64,000 nucleotides of DNA from NCBI GenBank assembly GCA_026075535.2, contig AP026540.1, forward strand, positions 13,578,001 to 13,642,000. Reading direction: 5' to 3'. The notes below the pieces were generated by a model. That model did no database searches. It was not told the DNA's origin and worked only from the letters and a program-made list of their open reading frames with translations. Numbering within the stretch: position 1 is the stretch's first letter; each line of letters opens with the position of its first letter. The stretch comes from Tricholoma matsutake. Taxonomy: Eukaryota; Basidiomycota; Agaricomycetes; Agaricales; Tricholomataceae. The translations under genes were made by a program, and so were the position numbers. This document shows positions 1 through 9,740 of the stretch, piece after piece.

Positions 1-780
1 GGTCCAGTCTCGTGAAAATGCACCTTAGATACATAAAATCAGCTTTGTAGAGGCTTGGCAATCACTCTTATGAGGTACACAAGACTCGTTGCAAGCTGAT
101 GTTGAATTTTGTTGATCCTGATGTAATTTGGAAGAGAAATCAGAAGCTATGGTTCAAATTTACATGCAAATCACTGCTAGAGTGTCAGCCATGGTGTAGA
201 AATTTATAACATTCACTGAGTCATTGAGCAGTCAACATTGCACTACAGAATATAAGATCAACAAGCTGAATACAGATTTTGCATATGACAACTCAAGCAA
301 GGGGTCCTACATACTGTCACCACAACTTATTTGAGTCAAATCAGGCCTGTGGAAGCTAAGAAACAATCTTAAGAACGAGGATGAGCTTTGACTTTCCCAA
401 AAAGGCAATGACCACTTTCTCTGCTACAATTTTTTGCAGGGCCCTGCCAGGCCCCAATAGTATAGGGGAACATGAGATGTTCCACCTTGTCCTGAATGCC
501 CATCATTAAATCCCTATGAACTTCTACTCCATTCCATATTCCAAGACCATAAAGTGTTACGGTGTGCACATGGTGCTGTCTTCTCGTGTCGTCCGAAACC
601 TTTACCATTGGACTTGTGTAAATGGACCTTTAAACTTGACCAATGTGCAAGGGTTTATTATGTGGGCACAAAGTAGGGAGAAAAAGCTGTTTGGTGACCC
701 TTAGGGTCAGTCTTAACAGCTGTCATTTTATTTGTATCCTCAAGGTACACCTATGGTCCTAAGTATTTGAAGGGGGAGTG
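1..780. other. Unassigned sequence, no gene recognised
   Basis: Only short overlapping ORFs occur here (for example 369-608 minus and 516-704 plus), with frequent stops and no motif I recognise. At 768-779 a purine run is followed by TGTG, which resembles the junction between a polypurine tract and the start of an LTR. If so, 1-767 would be the decayed 3' end of a retrotransposon and 779-894 the start of its LTR, split by element A. No second LTR is in view to confirm this. Confidence 0.25.
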
Positions 781-1417
781 TGTGGAGGTTGATAGATGAG
801 GTGACAATGTGAGGAGTGAAAGATACAAAGTATAGTCTGTCAAAGTGTATGTCCATGCGAGAGTTCTGTAGTCCAGTCATAGTAAAGATATATAGTGTTT
901 AAAGGTCCAGTTGGGTGGACTGAAAATATGACCGCAACTGAACTGAACCCAACTGAATGCAACTGGACTGTTGGTTGTGGTTGCGCTCTTTTGAGGTCGG
1001 TTTGGTTGCCGGTTGCCTTACTTTCTAAAATGTTTGAAAACCATTATATATAAAACCAGTTGCAATCAGTTGCAACTGGTCTTTTATAGTATATATATTA
1101 TCCTACATATGTACATATACATACATAGATAATAAGACAAAAGAACTAATGAAAATAATAATAATTACTACTTATCTATATTTATGTGCGGTGGGACAAG
1201 CCTGGGGGAAAAGTAGTCATTTGGTGGGTGCTTATATACCCCATGGCTGTGCATGGACCATGTGGTCATATTTGTGTGCCCAAAAACAAAAGTGGTACCA
1301 CTTACCAGACAACTTCCCACAACCACAACCACAACAAACGAACACCGTGTCATCACCACCTTCACCCCACCACCTTCACCACCATCGACCATGCAAATGA
1401 GCAAATGCAAAGAAGGT

Positions 1418-1545
1418 GGCCCAAACAATGCTAGTCAGTTGTTTGGGCCATATGGTATGTTTCCTTTATTAATGCAATGATTTTACTAACTGTTTTCTTC
1501 TTTTTAATTTATTTGCCTTTTGATAATGATGCCTACCACTAACAG
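1418..1545 (+). other. Hairpin plus intron-like unit, copy A1
   Basis: GGCCCAAACAA at 1418-1428 pairs with TTGTTTGGGCC at 1439-1449. Five bases later an intron-like segment begins with GTATGT at 1455. It contains a TTACTAACT branch-point-like sequence and a pyrimidine tract and could end at ACTAACAG (1545), 91 nt in all. A GAGC...GCTC palindrome follows at 1561-1578. The architecture recurs four more times in the window. Confidence 0.6.
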
Positions 1546-1718
1546 ACCCAATGTCGCCATTGTGAGCTGCTGCTCGCAAGATGGCAGCAGGTTGTGTTTC
1601 TAGCCATGGCCAATGCCACAACACACCACCAATGGGACAACACCAATAGGACAGCCAACACCAATGCTAGCCAATGACTACAATGTGGCACTGGCACCAC
1701 AGCCCTGCCTGAAAATTA

Positions 1719-1819
1719 GGCCCAAATGGCAACTAGTTCATTGTTTGGGCCATAGGGTATGTATTTTATGATTGATTTCTTACTACTTCTGCCAACTAAC
1801 ATTTCTTCCTTCTTTTTAG
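1719..1819 (+). other. Hairpin plus intron-like unit, copy A2
   Basis: GGCCCAAATG at 1719-1728 pairs with the CATTGTTTGGGCC arm ending at 1751, with one bulge. GTATGT starts at 1757 and the segment ends TTCTTTTTAG at 1819. That gives 63 nt with a CAACTAAC branch-point match about 25 nt before the acceptor. This is the cleanest fungal-type intron signature of the five units. A CTGTGAGC-GTCT-GCTCACAG palindrome follows at 1910-1929. Confidence 0.65.
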
Positions 1820-2786
1820 GTTCTTACTTGTTGATAGCAACATTGCCCACCCACCTCCTGAAGAGACACCCCCAACCCCCCTCTGCACCCTGCCCATGCT
1901 CTGCCACCACTGTGAGCGTCTGCTCACAGGGTCACAACAGGTGCCATTTCTGGATGACAATGACACCCAGATGCCACATCACACAGCAAACGATGAACGG
2001 CAGGGACAACAAATGGCAGGGGACAATAACAAGAGGGGAGTGCAACACCATGACAACAACAATGCCAACACCATGGACAGGGATGGCGAATGGTAGCAAG
2101 CAATGAACCACAGCGACGATGAACAGTGGAGATGGGGAATGCCAAGCAGCGATGAACAGTGGGGAACACCAGGGATGATGAATAGTGGAGATGGTGAATG
2201 ACAGGTACAACAAAGATGAACAGTGGGGCTGATGAACAGCAGGAATGGCAGCACCAATGGTGGCACCCCTCACCTTTGCTTCAAATGCAAGATGGTGGGG
2301 CAGTTTTTTATTTCTTTTTTCATCTCTGACCTACACTGCTGCAAGCCCCTTCTCGCAGGGTGTCAATTTTAATTAATATACATAATTAATTTACTTCGTA
2401 GAATATTTTACAACTGAAAGACTGGTTGAGACTGGGTACCCCAACTGACCTCAACTGGTCTCAACAGGTCTCATTGTGAGACCGGTTAAAATTGGTTGGG
2501 AAATGACAACTGGACCGACTTGAACTGGTTGTACACGGTTCAGTCCAATTTCCCAGAATTGAGGGTGCAGTATGAACTGGTTGTGGTTGCAGTTGCACCC
2601 GATCAAGGTCTGAAAACCAGACCAAACTGGACCTTTAAACACTAGAGATATAGAAAAGAAAAGAACACAAAAAAGGAAGTGTGTGAAAGTCCATGGTGCT
2701 TGTGCACAAGTCCAGTGGTAGCCGAGATAGAAAAGGAAAGACAAATATTTTGTGCAGGTGTAGAGTGTTGAGTCAGATGATGTGGT

Positions 2787-2923
2787 GCTGAGTTAGATGA
2801 TGCAGTCTACAAGCATGAAGTATGTGTTGTGCCCTGCAGGGCAGTGTGGCAGCGCTGAGTTAGATGATGTGGTGTTCAAGCATTAAGTATGCCGTGTGCC
2901 CTGCAGGGCAGTGAGTGTGGCAG
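2787..2923. repeat. Two-copy tandem repeat, 67-70 bp unit
   Basis: Units at 2787-2853 and 2854-2923 both begin GCTGAGTTAGATGATG and both contain the palindrome CCCTGCAGGG followed by CAGTG and GTGTGGCAG. A partial third start (GAGTCAGATGATGTGG) precedes them near 2770. The repeat lies just downstream, in gene orientation, of the first tyrosine-recombinase relic and may be part of that element's end. Confidence 0.7.
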
Positions 2924-2936
2924 TGGTCAGGGATGC

Positions 2937-3167
2937 TCAAGCATGTAGCATTGCCTGAAGAAGGACAGGATGTTTCAGAATATAGATTTGCCACACAATT
3001 GACACCCATTGTCCAATGCCTTGAATGATGCGTGGTGCAACACCATTTTTGGCTAGAGATGTCACTCCACCAGCATGCATGGACTGTCCAGCTATGTCTT
3101 TATCAAACCACAAGCGGAGTCTTCATATAAAAAATGTCCTCATTGGCACTTTCCCCATGGCAGTAAG
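2937..3167 (-). pseudogene. Tyrosine recombinase relic 1, C-terminal part (split by copia)
   Basis: Read on the minus strand, this encodes the C-terminal catalytic half of a tyrosine recombinase. A GQSMHAGG motif stands where the family has GHSxRxGG. It is followed by a helix with SLAKNGVAPRIIQGIGQW and the nucleophile region QIYILKHPVLL; the Tyr is present, and the gene ends at TGA 2937-2939. The second catalytic Arg is CAT (His), as expected from CGT by CpG decay. There is also an in-frame TGA at 3123-3125. The N-terminal part lies at 8623-9284 beyond the copia insertion, and the frames join exactly across it. It could belong to a Crypton or to a DIRS-type element. No reverse transcriptase lies beside it, so I cannot choose. 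Confidence 0.75.
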
Positions 3168-3512
3168 TGTAGAAAGTGAATCCCAGTATAAACAACTCAG
3201 TCTCTGGATAAGTGACTGTATTAATCTGTACTATACCTAGTATAAACAACTGTTGTAGTAGAGTAAGTACACGTCAATAAATATGTATAGTAAATATAGC
3301 TCACCTCAGTCTCTGGATAAGTGACTGAGGTGATAAAGTAAACTACTGAAGATATATATATGTGTAATGCATAACAAAAGGATGTGTGTCAAAGGAAAAG
3401 AGACAAGGGGAAACTTAAACACGAGCTGACCACGCGGATCAAAGGGAATGTTAAAATAGCACACGCATCAAACACATCAAAAGTGTTATGGACTCACGGT
3501 GCGATTCCAACA
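3168..3512 (-). repeat. copia 3' LTR
   Basis: 345 bp, beginning (plus strand) TGTAGAAAGTG and ending GATTCCAACA. On the element's own strand it begins TGTTGGAATC. An internal direct repeat, CAGTCTCTGGATAAGTGACTG, is preserved in both LTRs. The purine-rich tract GATGAGGAGGAG on the minus strand abuts it at 3513-3524. Confidence 0.95.
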
Positions 3513-3555
3513 CTCCTCCTCATCGTGAATACACTCCTCCTTGCATGGAATCAAA

Positions 3556-6500
3556 CTAACAAAGGCCAAGAGATGCACGAAGGATGGCAAAATGTTTAGG
3601 TTCCAGGGCTTTAGTAAACATGTCGGCTACATTGTCACGGGTGTGGATGTAAGTAATAGCTAGGTCGCCCAACTGTACATGCTCGCATAGGAAATGATAT
3701 TTGATGTCGATGTGCTTAACGCATGAATGAAGTAATGGGTCCTCGGATAATGTCTTCGTAGCGTTGTTGTCACAGAGGATGGTAGTAGGTGAATTTTGAT
3801 GAAAATCAATAGCGTGTAGTAGCGTATGCAACCACACACATTCCTTTGTGGTCTCAAATGCCGCTATGTATTCTGCTTCACAGGTGGAAGCTGCCACTAC
3901 CTTCTGTTTACATGCTGCCCAAGACACTGCGCCTGAGCCAAGAGAGCACATGTATCCCCCAACACTGTGACAAGTGTCATGGCAATTAGCCCAGTCGGAG
4001 TCACTTTAGGCATGCAGGAGAATGGGGTTCTGTCCACCCAGATAAAGCTTCAAGTCCCTAGTTCCCTTTAGATAATGTACTAGCTGTATAGCAGCACTTC
4101 AGTGTTCTAAGGAGAATGAATCAAGGTATTGAGAGAGCTGTTGTACTGCATAAGAAATGTCGGGACGCGTAGATATTGCCAAGTACAATAAGCATCCGAC
4201 AAGAGAGCGGTAGGGAAGCTTGGCCAGGGCATTCCTGGCATCCTGGGACATACATTGCAGATTGGAGCGCCATAGTTTCAAACCAGGGTCCAATGGGGCA
4301 GAAACGGGGTGTGCTTCTTTCTGACCAAACTGTTCCACTATTTTGTCAATAAGAGTGGTCTGTGAAAGTGCAACAGTACGCATGTCTCGGTCCCATGAGA
4401 CAGCAATACCCATAATAAAACATGCCATCCCCAATTCAGAGATAGTCCATACTTCACGCATCTGGTTCTTGAAGCGCTCGTTTTCGTCCTTGGAGTTGGC
4501 GATGGTTAAATAGTCGTCGACATGGACAGCAGCAATAATTGTACCAGTGTCAGTTTTACGGTAATAGATACAGGACTCGCATGAGAGGCAGGTGAATCCC
4601 CAATTTAGCATCTGTGCATTAAGGGTCTGATTCCAAATGCACCCACTCTGTTTCATACCATATAAGCCACACTGTAGTTGCCAAACCCAGTCCTCCTTGC
4701 CCTGCTCCTCAAAACCAGCAGGCTGCTGCATATATTGAATTTCATCATCCGGAAGTAAGCCATAAAGAAAGGCCATCTTTATGTTGACCTGTTGTGCGTC
4801 CCAGCCAAGTGAGGCGGCTATGTGTAAGAGAATCCGCCATGATTCCATGCGCACAGTTGGTGAGGTAGTTTTGGTGTAGTCCCTGCCATAAATTTGTTCA
4901 TTTCCTCTGAAGACTAGGCGTACCTTCCATCTAATAGGGGTACCCGCCTCATTGCGCTTAATGTGGAAAATCGGTCTCCCATGCCTAATACGTTTCCCTA
5001 GTGGAACCTCTGACCTAGGTATTAGTTTGTATACCCCCATTTCTTTCAATGAGTTCAATTCCTCCAGATATCCATGCTCCCATCACGTTGCATCAACAGA
5101 TCTTCTGGCTTCATCCCATGTTTTCAGCTCATCCTCAAATTGAAGTGACTCCAGATCAAAATCTCCCATTTCCGAGATCAGGGCCTGAAATTGATGCGCT
5201 TGATCCCCCAAATCAAGATTATGAAATGATTGTTGGAGTTCTTCCATGACATCACAATCATGATTGGAGGATTGATCCATAATGTGATCCGATTGTGCAG
5301 CCACAATAGCAGCCCGACGCTCCCACCGCGCCTCCTTTACATGTGCAGCACTCTCCAAGGATTCTTGCACTGCAGCTGCTGTTCTAGTAATAGCAGGGCC
5401 ACCATTGGGGTTTTTGTCTGTGGGTATTAGAACACGGGTAGATCGACGAATAGGCTGGGCGATGGGTGGCGGTGGCGGTGTCATGAGACTATTAGAGGGC
5501 GCATCAGGGAGAGTGAATTCATGAGAAGACTCAACATCATCGTCTTGCTGTAAAATAGGACCAAGGAATGTGGGTAGACTACCACTGGACCCAATATTAT
5601 CATCCTCCCCTAATTCATCGATTGAAGGTGGTGAATAGCCTTCATGGCTCTCAAGAAAGTGGACATGATATGAAATATGAATCTTATGCATTGCACGGTT
5701 ATAACAGCGATATGCTTTTGATTTTGGCTTGTAGCCTATCAAGACACATTCGATGGATCGTTCAAGTATCTTGGGATTATCCTTTCCTGGGATAAGCACA
5801 AACACCCTGCAACCTATCTTGCGAAGATAAGAATAATCAGGTTTTCTCTCGTACCATAATTCCCAAGGCGTTAGGCTTGCTAGTGAATGGGTCATAGTCT
5901 TGGCATGCAAGTGGGCAGCTGTGAGGTAGAATTCATCCCACAAATAAGCTGGCAGACCAGCATATATTCGCATAGTGCACACTTTAGCCATAAGCGTCCT
6001 ATGCATTCGCTCAACACGGCCTATGTGAGCCGAGGTGTGAGGTGCCATGAAACGCTGATCAATACCATGAGTCTTCAACCACTCCTTCATTTCGTGCAAT
6101 TTAAGTTCACCGTTATCGGTGATATAGGTCCCGACTTTGAGGCCGGTTTCGTTCTCCTGGGCAAGTTCCCAAGTTTTAAGTTCCGTGAAAGCATCATCTT
6201 TATTTTGCAATGGTATAGACCATGGGAATGAGGTGTAGTCATCTACTATATCCATGATATAACGGTTCCCCGCACACAACGTTACTGAATGTGGTCCAGA
6301 TAGATCCACCCACACCTTTTCCAGCTTCCTTGTTGCCTTATGGCCTGGTCCCTCCTGACGTTTCTTGGGGACTGGAGACTTGGTCTGCTTGCCAAGGACA
6401 CAGGAATCACATTCAGGTAATTTTTGCAATGAAGTGAGCGGCGCACCAGTGAAAGCGCCCTTCTTGGCCATATCCCAGAGTGCCTGGTAATTTGCGTGAC

Positions 6501-8067
6501 CCAGATGACGATGCCATGTCTCAAGAGTAGGGGTCTTGTGAACCATTAGCGCATGATCAGCCTGGGCTGATGCAATGTTGAGTGTGTAAAGCTTTCTAGA
6601 TATGTGCAATCCATGAGCTATGAAGGCCCCAGAGGATTTATCAGTGAACCAGCATGTGTTACTGTCAAAATGTGCGACAGCGTTAGAGTCGTCGGCCAGC
6701 ATGCCCACTGAGATCAGCCAAACTGCCAATTTTGGGATGTAGAGGGCATTATGTAAAATAATTGATGTGCCCTGGGCTATTCTTAGCTGTATATCACCAA
6801 CACCGACAGCATCAATAGATGAACCACCGACACCTCTGACAGAGCGAGGTGAAATGGGTCGTAAGGTGAGGAAGTCAGACTTGTCAGGGGATATATGTAC
6901 TGTAGCCCCAGAGTCAATAATAAAGGGGAGAGCATCTAAGGTAATGCGTGAGCGACAAGTCTGTGAAAGGGGTTCCATGGTGAGCACATTGTCAGGGATG
7001 GGTGATGTATGGTGTTTCCAGTCCACTGTAGTGGTGAGCTCCTCCTCCACAGCAACCCATCCTTCATATTCCAGCGCGTCCGAAGGGTCTAAAGGCAGTG
7101 GGTTGTGAGCAAGCCCAGCAAATTCCAGTGCAGGTGGGGTAGGAATATTGGGGTTGACCATGACAGTGAAGGCACGACCATTAATGTCCTTCACGGTAAT
7201 AGGAACCTTCATAGTGCCAGCCAGTAAGGATTTCTTCTCACGGGTGGCCCTGCAAGCAGCGATCGACTCCTCGAGTGATTTCCCAGCCATACCACCACCA
7301 GGTTTAATGCAATATTGTTTTGTGTGACCAGGTTTCCCACAGTTAGCATTGGTGCAGATTGGTGCATTAGGGAGCTTGGAAGATTTGGACTGTGCGGTAA
7401 AAGTGGCATGGTTTTTGGAATCACCATGCTGATCATTCTCAAGTAATGATTGTTTGTTCTCCAGAAATAATTTGATATCTTTCGAGCCATATGGAGCTGA
7501 GAGGGAAGAAGCAGCAATATCTCGTGAAATAATGGAGTGAGCATGTGGAAAATTATCACTAAGGGAATTAAGGAGAGCGATGCAACAAAGAAGATCGGCC
7601 TGTATATCACCCATGGCAAAAGTGCATTCAATTAATGCGCAAATCTTTTCTGCTATCTCGGGGAGTGGTGTGTCCTTTGTACACTGGATGGAAAGCACTT
7701 GTTGTAAGAGCTGGACCTGCCGAACGGGGCCTTCCTTCTGGTGACAGTCCTGGAGAATTTTCCAGTTCACATCAGGGCCTACTTTAATGTCCAGGAATTT
7801 ATGCTCAGATGGAGAGACGCTGGATGTGATAAATGCATATGCAAGGTGGGAATTCGCCTTCCAGTTGGCAAGTGCTCGGAGTTCAGTAGAAGTGGGCTCA
7901 GGTATTCCGCCCATAACATATTCATAAAGGCCGTTTAATGATAAAGCAATAATAATCTCCTCGCACCATTCTTTGTAATTTGATTTAAGTTTGTCAAGCT
8001 TCTCCCCAGTATATTGCACAGAAAGTTTGATAGGGGAAACGGATGGGTCAACAGTATCAGTACCCAT
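3556..8067 (-). pseudogene. copia gag-pol polyprotein with three in-frame stops
   Basis: A single frame starts at ATG 8067. Order: a gag domain; a CCHC knuckle (CTNANCGKPGHTKQYC); protease PFIIDSGATVHIS; integrase zinc site (HRHLGH...CDSCVLG) and catalytic core (WVDLSG, YITDNGELK, then E in IGRVERMHR); a long linker; RT with VHVDDYLTI; RNase H with EAEYIAA, LCDNNA and DMFTKAL. Breaks are TGA 5083-5085, TGA 4099-4101 (where Trp is expected) and TAA 4006-4008; there is no frameshift between them. RT motif A reads QVNIKMAFL, so its catalytic Asp is Asn: codons GTC-AAC at 4783-4788, explained by GTC-GAC losing its CpG. Length and order match the family. Confidence 0.95.
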
Positions 8068-8266
8068 GATAGAAAACCGAGGTCAGTGGACGATGAGTGT
8101 GCAAAGGGAGATGAGAGAGACACAATGGTAGAGCAGCTGGGTCCATGAAAGACAAAGAAACTGATCCAAGATCAAAAACAATCAGGGAAACGGATCAGAA
8201 GGTATGACGAAGCAGAACGTCGAGTGGCTAGGATACTTTCTCCAGTTGTTCAAAGATGACAAGAAT

Positions 8267-8277
8267 GGCCCATAACC
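8267..8277 (-). promoter_or_regulatory. copia primer-binding site, half-tRNA(iMet) type
   Basis: Immediately inside the 5' LTR the plus strand reads GGCCCATAACC, so the element's RNA reads GGTTATGGGCC. This complements the anticodon stem-loop of initiator methionine tRNA, the internal priming site known for Drosophila copia. The assignment rests on my recall of the tRNA anticodon arm. Confidence 0.7.
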
Positions 8278-8622
8278 TGTAGAAAGTGAATCCTAGTATA
8301 AACAACTCAGTCTCTGGATAAGTGACTGTATTAATCTGTACTATACCTAGTATAAACAACTGTTGTAGTAGAGTAAGTACACGTCAATAAATATGTATAG
8401 TAAATATAGCTCACCTCAGTCTCTGGATAAGTGACTGAGGTGATAAAGTAAACTACTGAAGATATATATACATGTAATGTGTAACAAAAGGATATGTGTC
8501 AAAGGAAAAGAGACAAGGGGAAACTGAAACACGAGCTGACCATGCAGATCAAAGGGAATGCTAAAATAGCACATGCATCAAATGCATCAAAAGCGTTATG
8601 GACTCACAGTGCGATTCCAACA
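8278..8622 (-). repeat. copia 5' LTR
   Basis: 345 bp, colinear with 3168-3512. Typical pairs of differences are TG here versus CA there, or CG in one copy versus TG/CA in the other, for example in the stretch after the TATATATA run and in the final 80 bp. The TATATATA run is the only promoter-like element I see. Confidence 0.95.
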
Positions 8623-9284
8623 GTAAGCCAGAGTGGTGATGACAGTAGGAAGCGATGATTGCAGGATGTGATGTATAGCTGTCTCATGGGGTTGCAGGGG
8701 AATGGATTCTTGTGGATGATCACAGTGTTCCCCTCAAAAAATCTGTCAGCCTTGTGGCCAGGCAAGAAGAATTTGAAGCAAGTGGGGTGGAGATGTACAC
8801 TGTTCTGTTTAGTCACCTTGCGAGGGTCTCAAAGAGTGATGTTGTCAGGAAACATCATTTCCCCAAGTCACATCAATGCAAAGAATCCGATGCAGAGTTG
8901 GCTGTAGAAGAGGAGGTCATCATGTGAACTGTGGTCATTGTAGGATGAGCATACAGTGTTGAGGTCTGCAATTGTCAGGGCACGTTTCCTGATGGTTGGT
9001 GTCCCACACAAACACTTACAGCCTTCCAGTGTGTGGTGAACAAGTTGTCCCTTCCACCCCTCACAGACCTGAGGAAAGTAGGGTTCAAGTTGGTGAGAGA
9101 TGCCTGACAGGTATGTGTTGATGGAGTCAGGTTTGATGTGGTGGCACATGTAGACAGTGTAGAGACTGAGAGTGTCTGCAGTGGGTTCCACTGGAATGTT
9201 GTGAAGGCAGACAAAAGTCAGATAAGAATTCAGGGTTGAACTGTAGTTGTTCCAGGTGCTAACATCAATGGCTTGTCCGAGCAT
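8623..9284 (-). pseudogene. Tyrosine recombinase relic 1, N-terminal and core part
   Basis: On the minus strand: a core-binding domain (STWNNYSSTLNSYLTFV; HIKPDSINTYLSGISHQLEP), then the catalytic domain start. There the motif that should read ALMRLGEM has TGA (8865-8867) in place of the first catalytic Arg, consistent with CGA to TGA. The next stretch continues in frame with KVTKQNSVHLHPTCFKF, LPGHKADRFFEGNTVIIHK and PFPCNPMRQLYI. It ends at the GTAAG target site of the copia insertion and resumes at 3167 in the same frame. The true start is unclear: the frame is open upstream of 9284 and TTG or ATG codons near 9290 are possible. Confidence 0.8.
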
Positions 9285-9607
9285 GATAGCTTGCTCTCAG
9301 ATGAGCTGCTCTCATGACCATGGCTCCCACATTGGTTGCTGGGCATAAATGGGTGAAATAATCATTTTTTGGCTGCCCCAACATGGAAAGATGTGGGGGT
9401 TGAAAAGTGTCAATGTGTAGGCTGGGTGCAAGTTGCTGTGCTCGCAAGCACCATAGGACATTTGCTTAAGCAACTTTAGATGTAGATGCACGGCTTGCTT
9501 AAGTATAAGTTGGCTTAAGCACTTCCTGCTTGTAGTATTGTATGCACAGAAATAATAATTGAATACACTGCTTAAGCACCATGAGCTCATGTCCTGTCTC
9601 ATGCATG

Positions 9608-9740
9608 ATGCTCAAGCACCCACCCCTGCTCAAGCACCTACCCCGACTCAAGCACCCACCCCAACTCAAGCACCCACCCCGACTCAAGCACCCACCCCTG
9701 CTCAAGCACCCTTCCTGCTCAAGCATCCTCCCCACTCAAG
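9608..9740. repeat. 18-bp minisatellite (CTCAAGCACCCACCCC unit)
   Basis: About five near-perfect 18-bp units (CTCAAGCACCCACCCCGA and variants), then shorter diverged ones, form a tandem array. On the minus strand the units spell a six-residue repeat of the type SRGGCL, directly after the end of the KDZ relic's last recognisable stretch. Antisense ORFs across it are artefacts of the 18-bp periodicity. Confidence 0.85.

Larger units (their letters stand above)
895..2642 (+). mobile_element. Element A: TIR element with TA duplication, hairpin-intron modules
   Basis: The left end begins GTGTTTAAAGGTCCAGT and the right end is its inverse, ACTGG-ACCTTTAAACAC. Each end is flanked by TA (893-894 and 2643-2644). 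The subterminal zones are full of inverted GGTCCAGT, GGTTGCAACTGG and CGGTTG motifs. The interior has no credible protein: the overlapping ORFs at 1149-1480 and 1759-2273 are low-complexity and open in several frames at once. It does carry two GGCCCA hairpins followed by intron-like segments, and three GAGC...GCTC palindromes. TA duplications suit a Tc1/mariner-like mobiliser, but no transposase is present, so the element is inferred to be non-autonomous. Confidence 0.7.
3168..8622 (-). mobile_element. Ty1/copia retrotransposon (full length, decayed)
   Basis: A 345-bp LTR at each end (3168-3512 and 8278-8622) has TG...CA termini. The exact 5-bp target duplication GTAAG lies at 3163-3167 and 8623-8627. 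On the minus strand the order is 5' LTR (right), primer site, one gag-pol frame, purine-rich tract, 3' LTR (left). The two LTRs differ at about 15 sites by my count, 14 of them transitions and most at CpG-derived dinucleotides. It has inserted into a tyrosine-recombinase gene. Gag-pol carries three in-frame stops and a lost RT Asp, so the copy is judged inactive. Confidence 0.95.

Noticed and set aside
768..779. GGGGGAGTG as another copy of the SINE tail
   Set aside because: Only the nine-base core matches; the flanks and the following TGTGGAGG do not, so an LTR junction is at least as likely.
1149..1480. Overlapping plus and minus ORFs with His/Thr/Pro runs
   Set aside because: Several frames are open at once owing to ACC/CAC-rich sequence inside element A; no domain and no single favoured frame.
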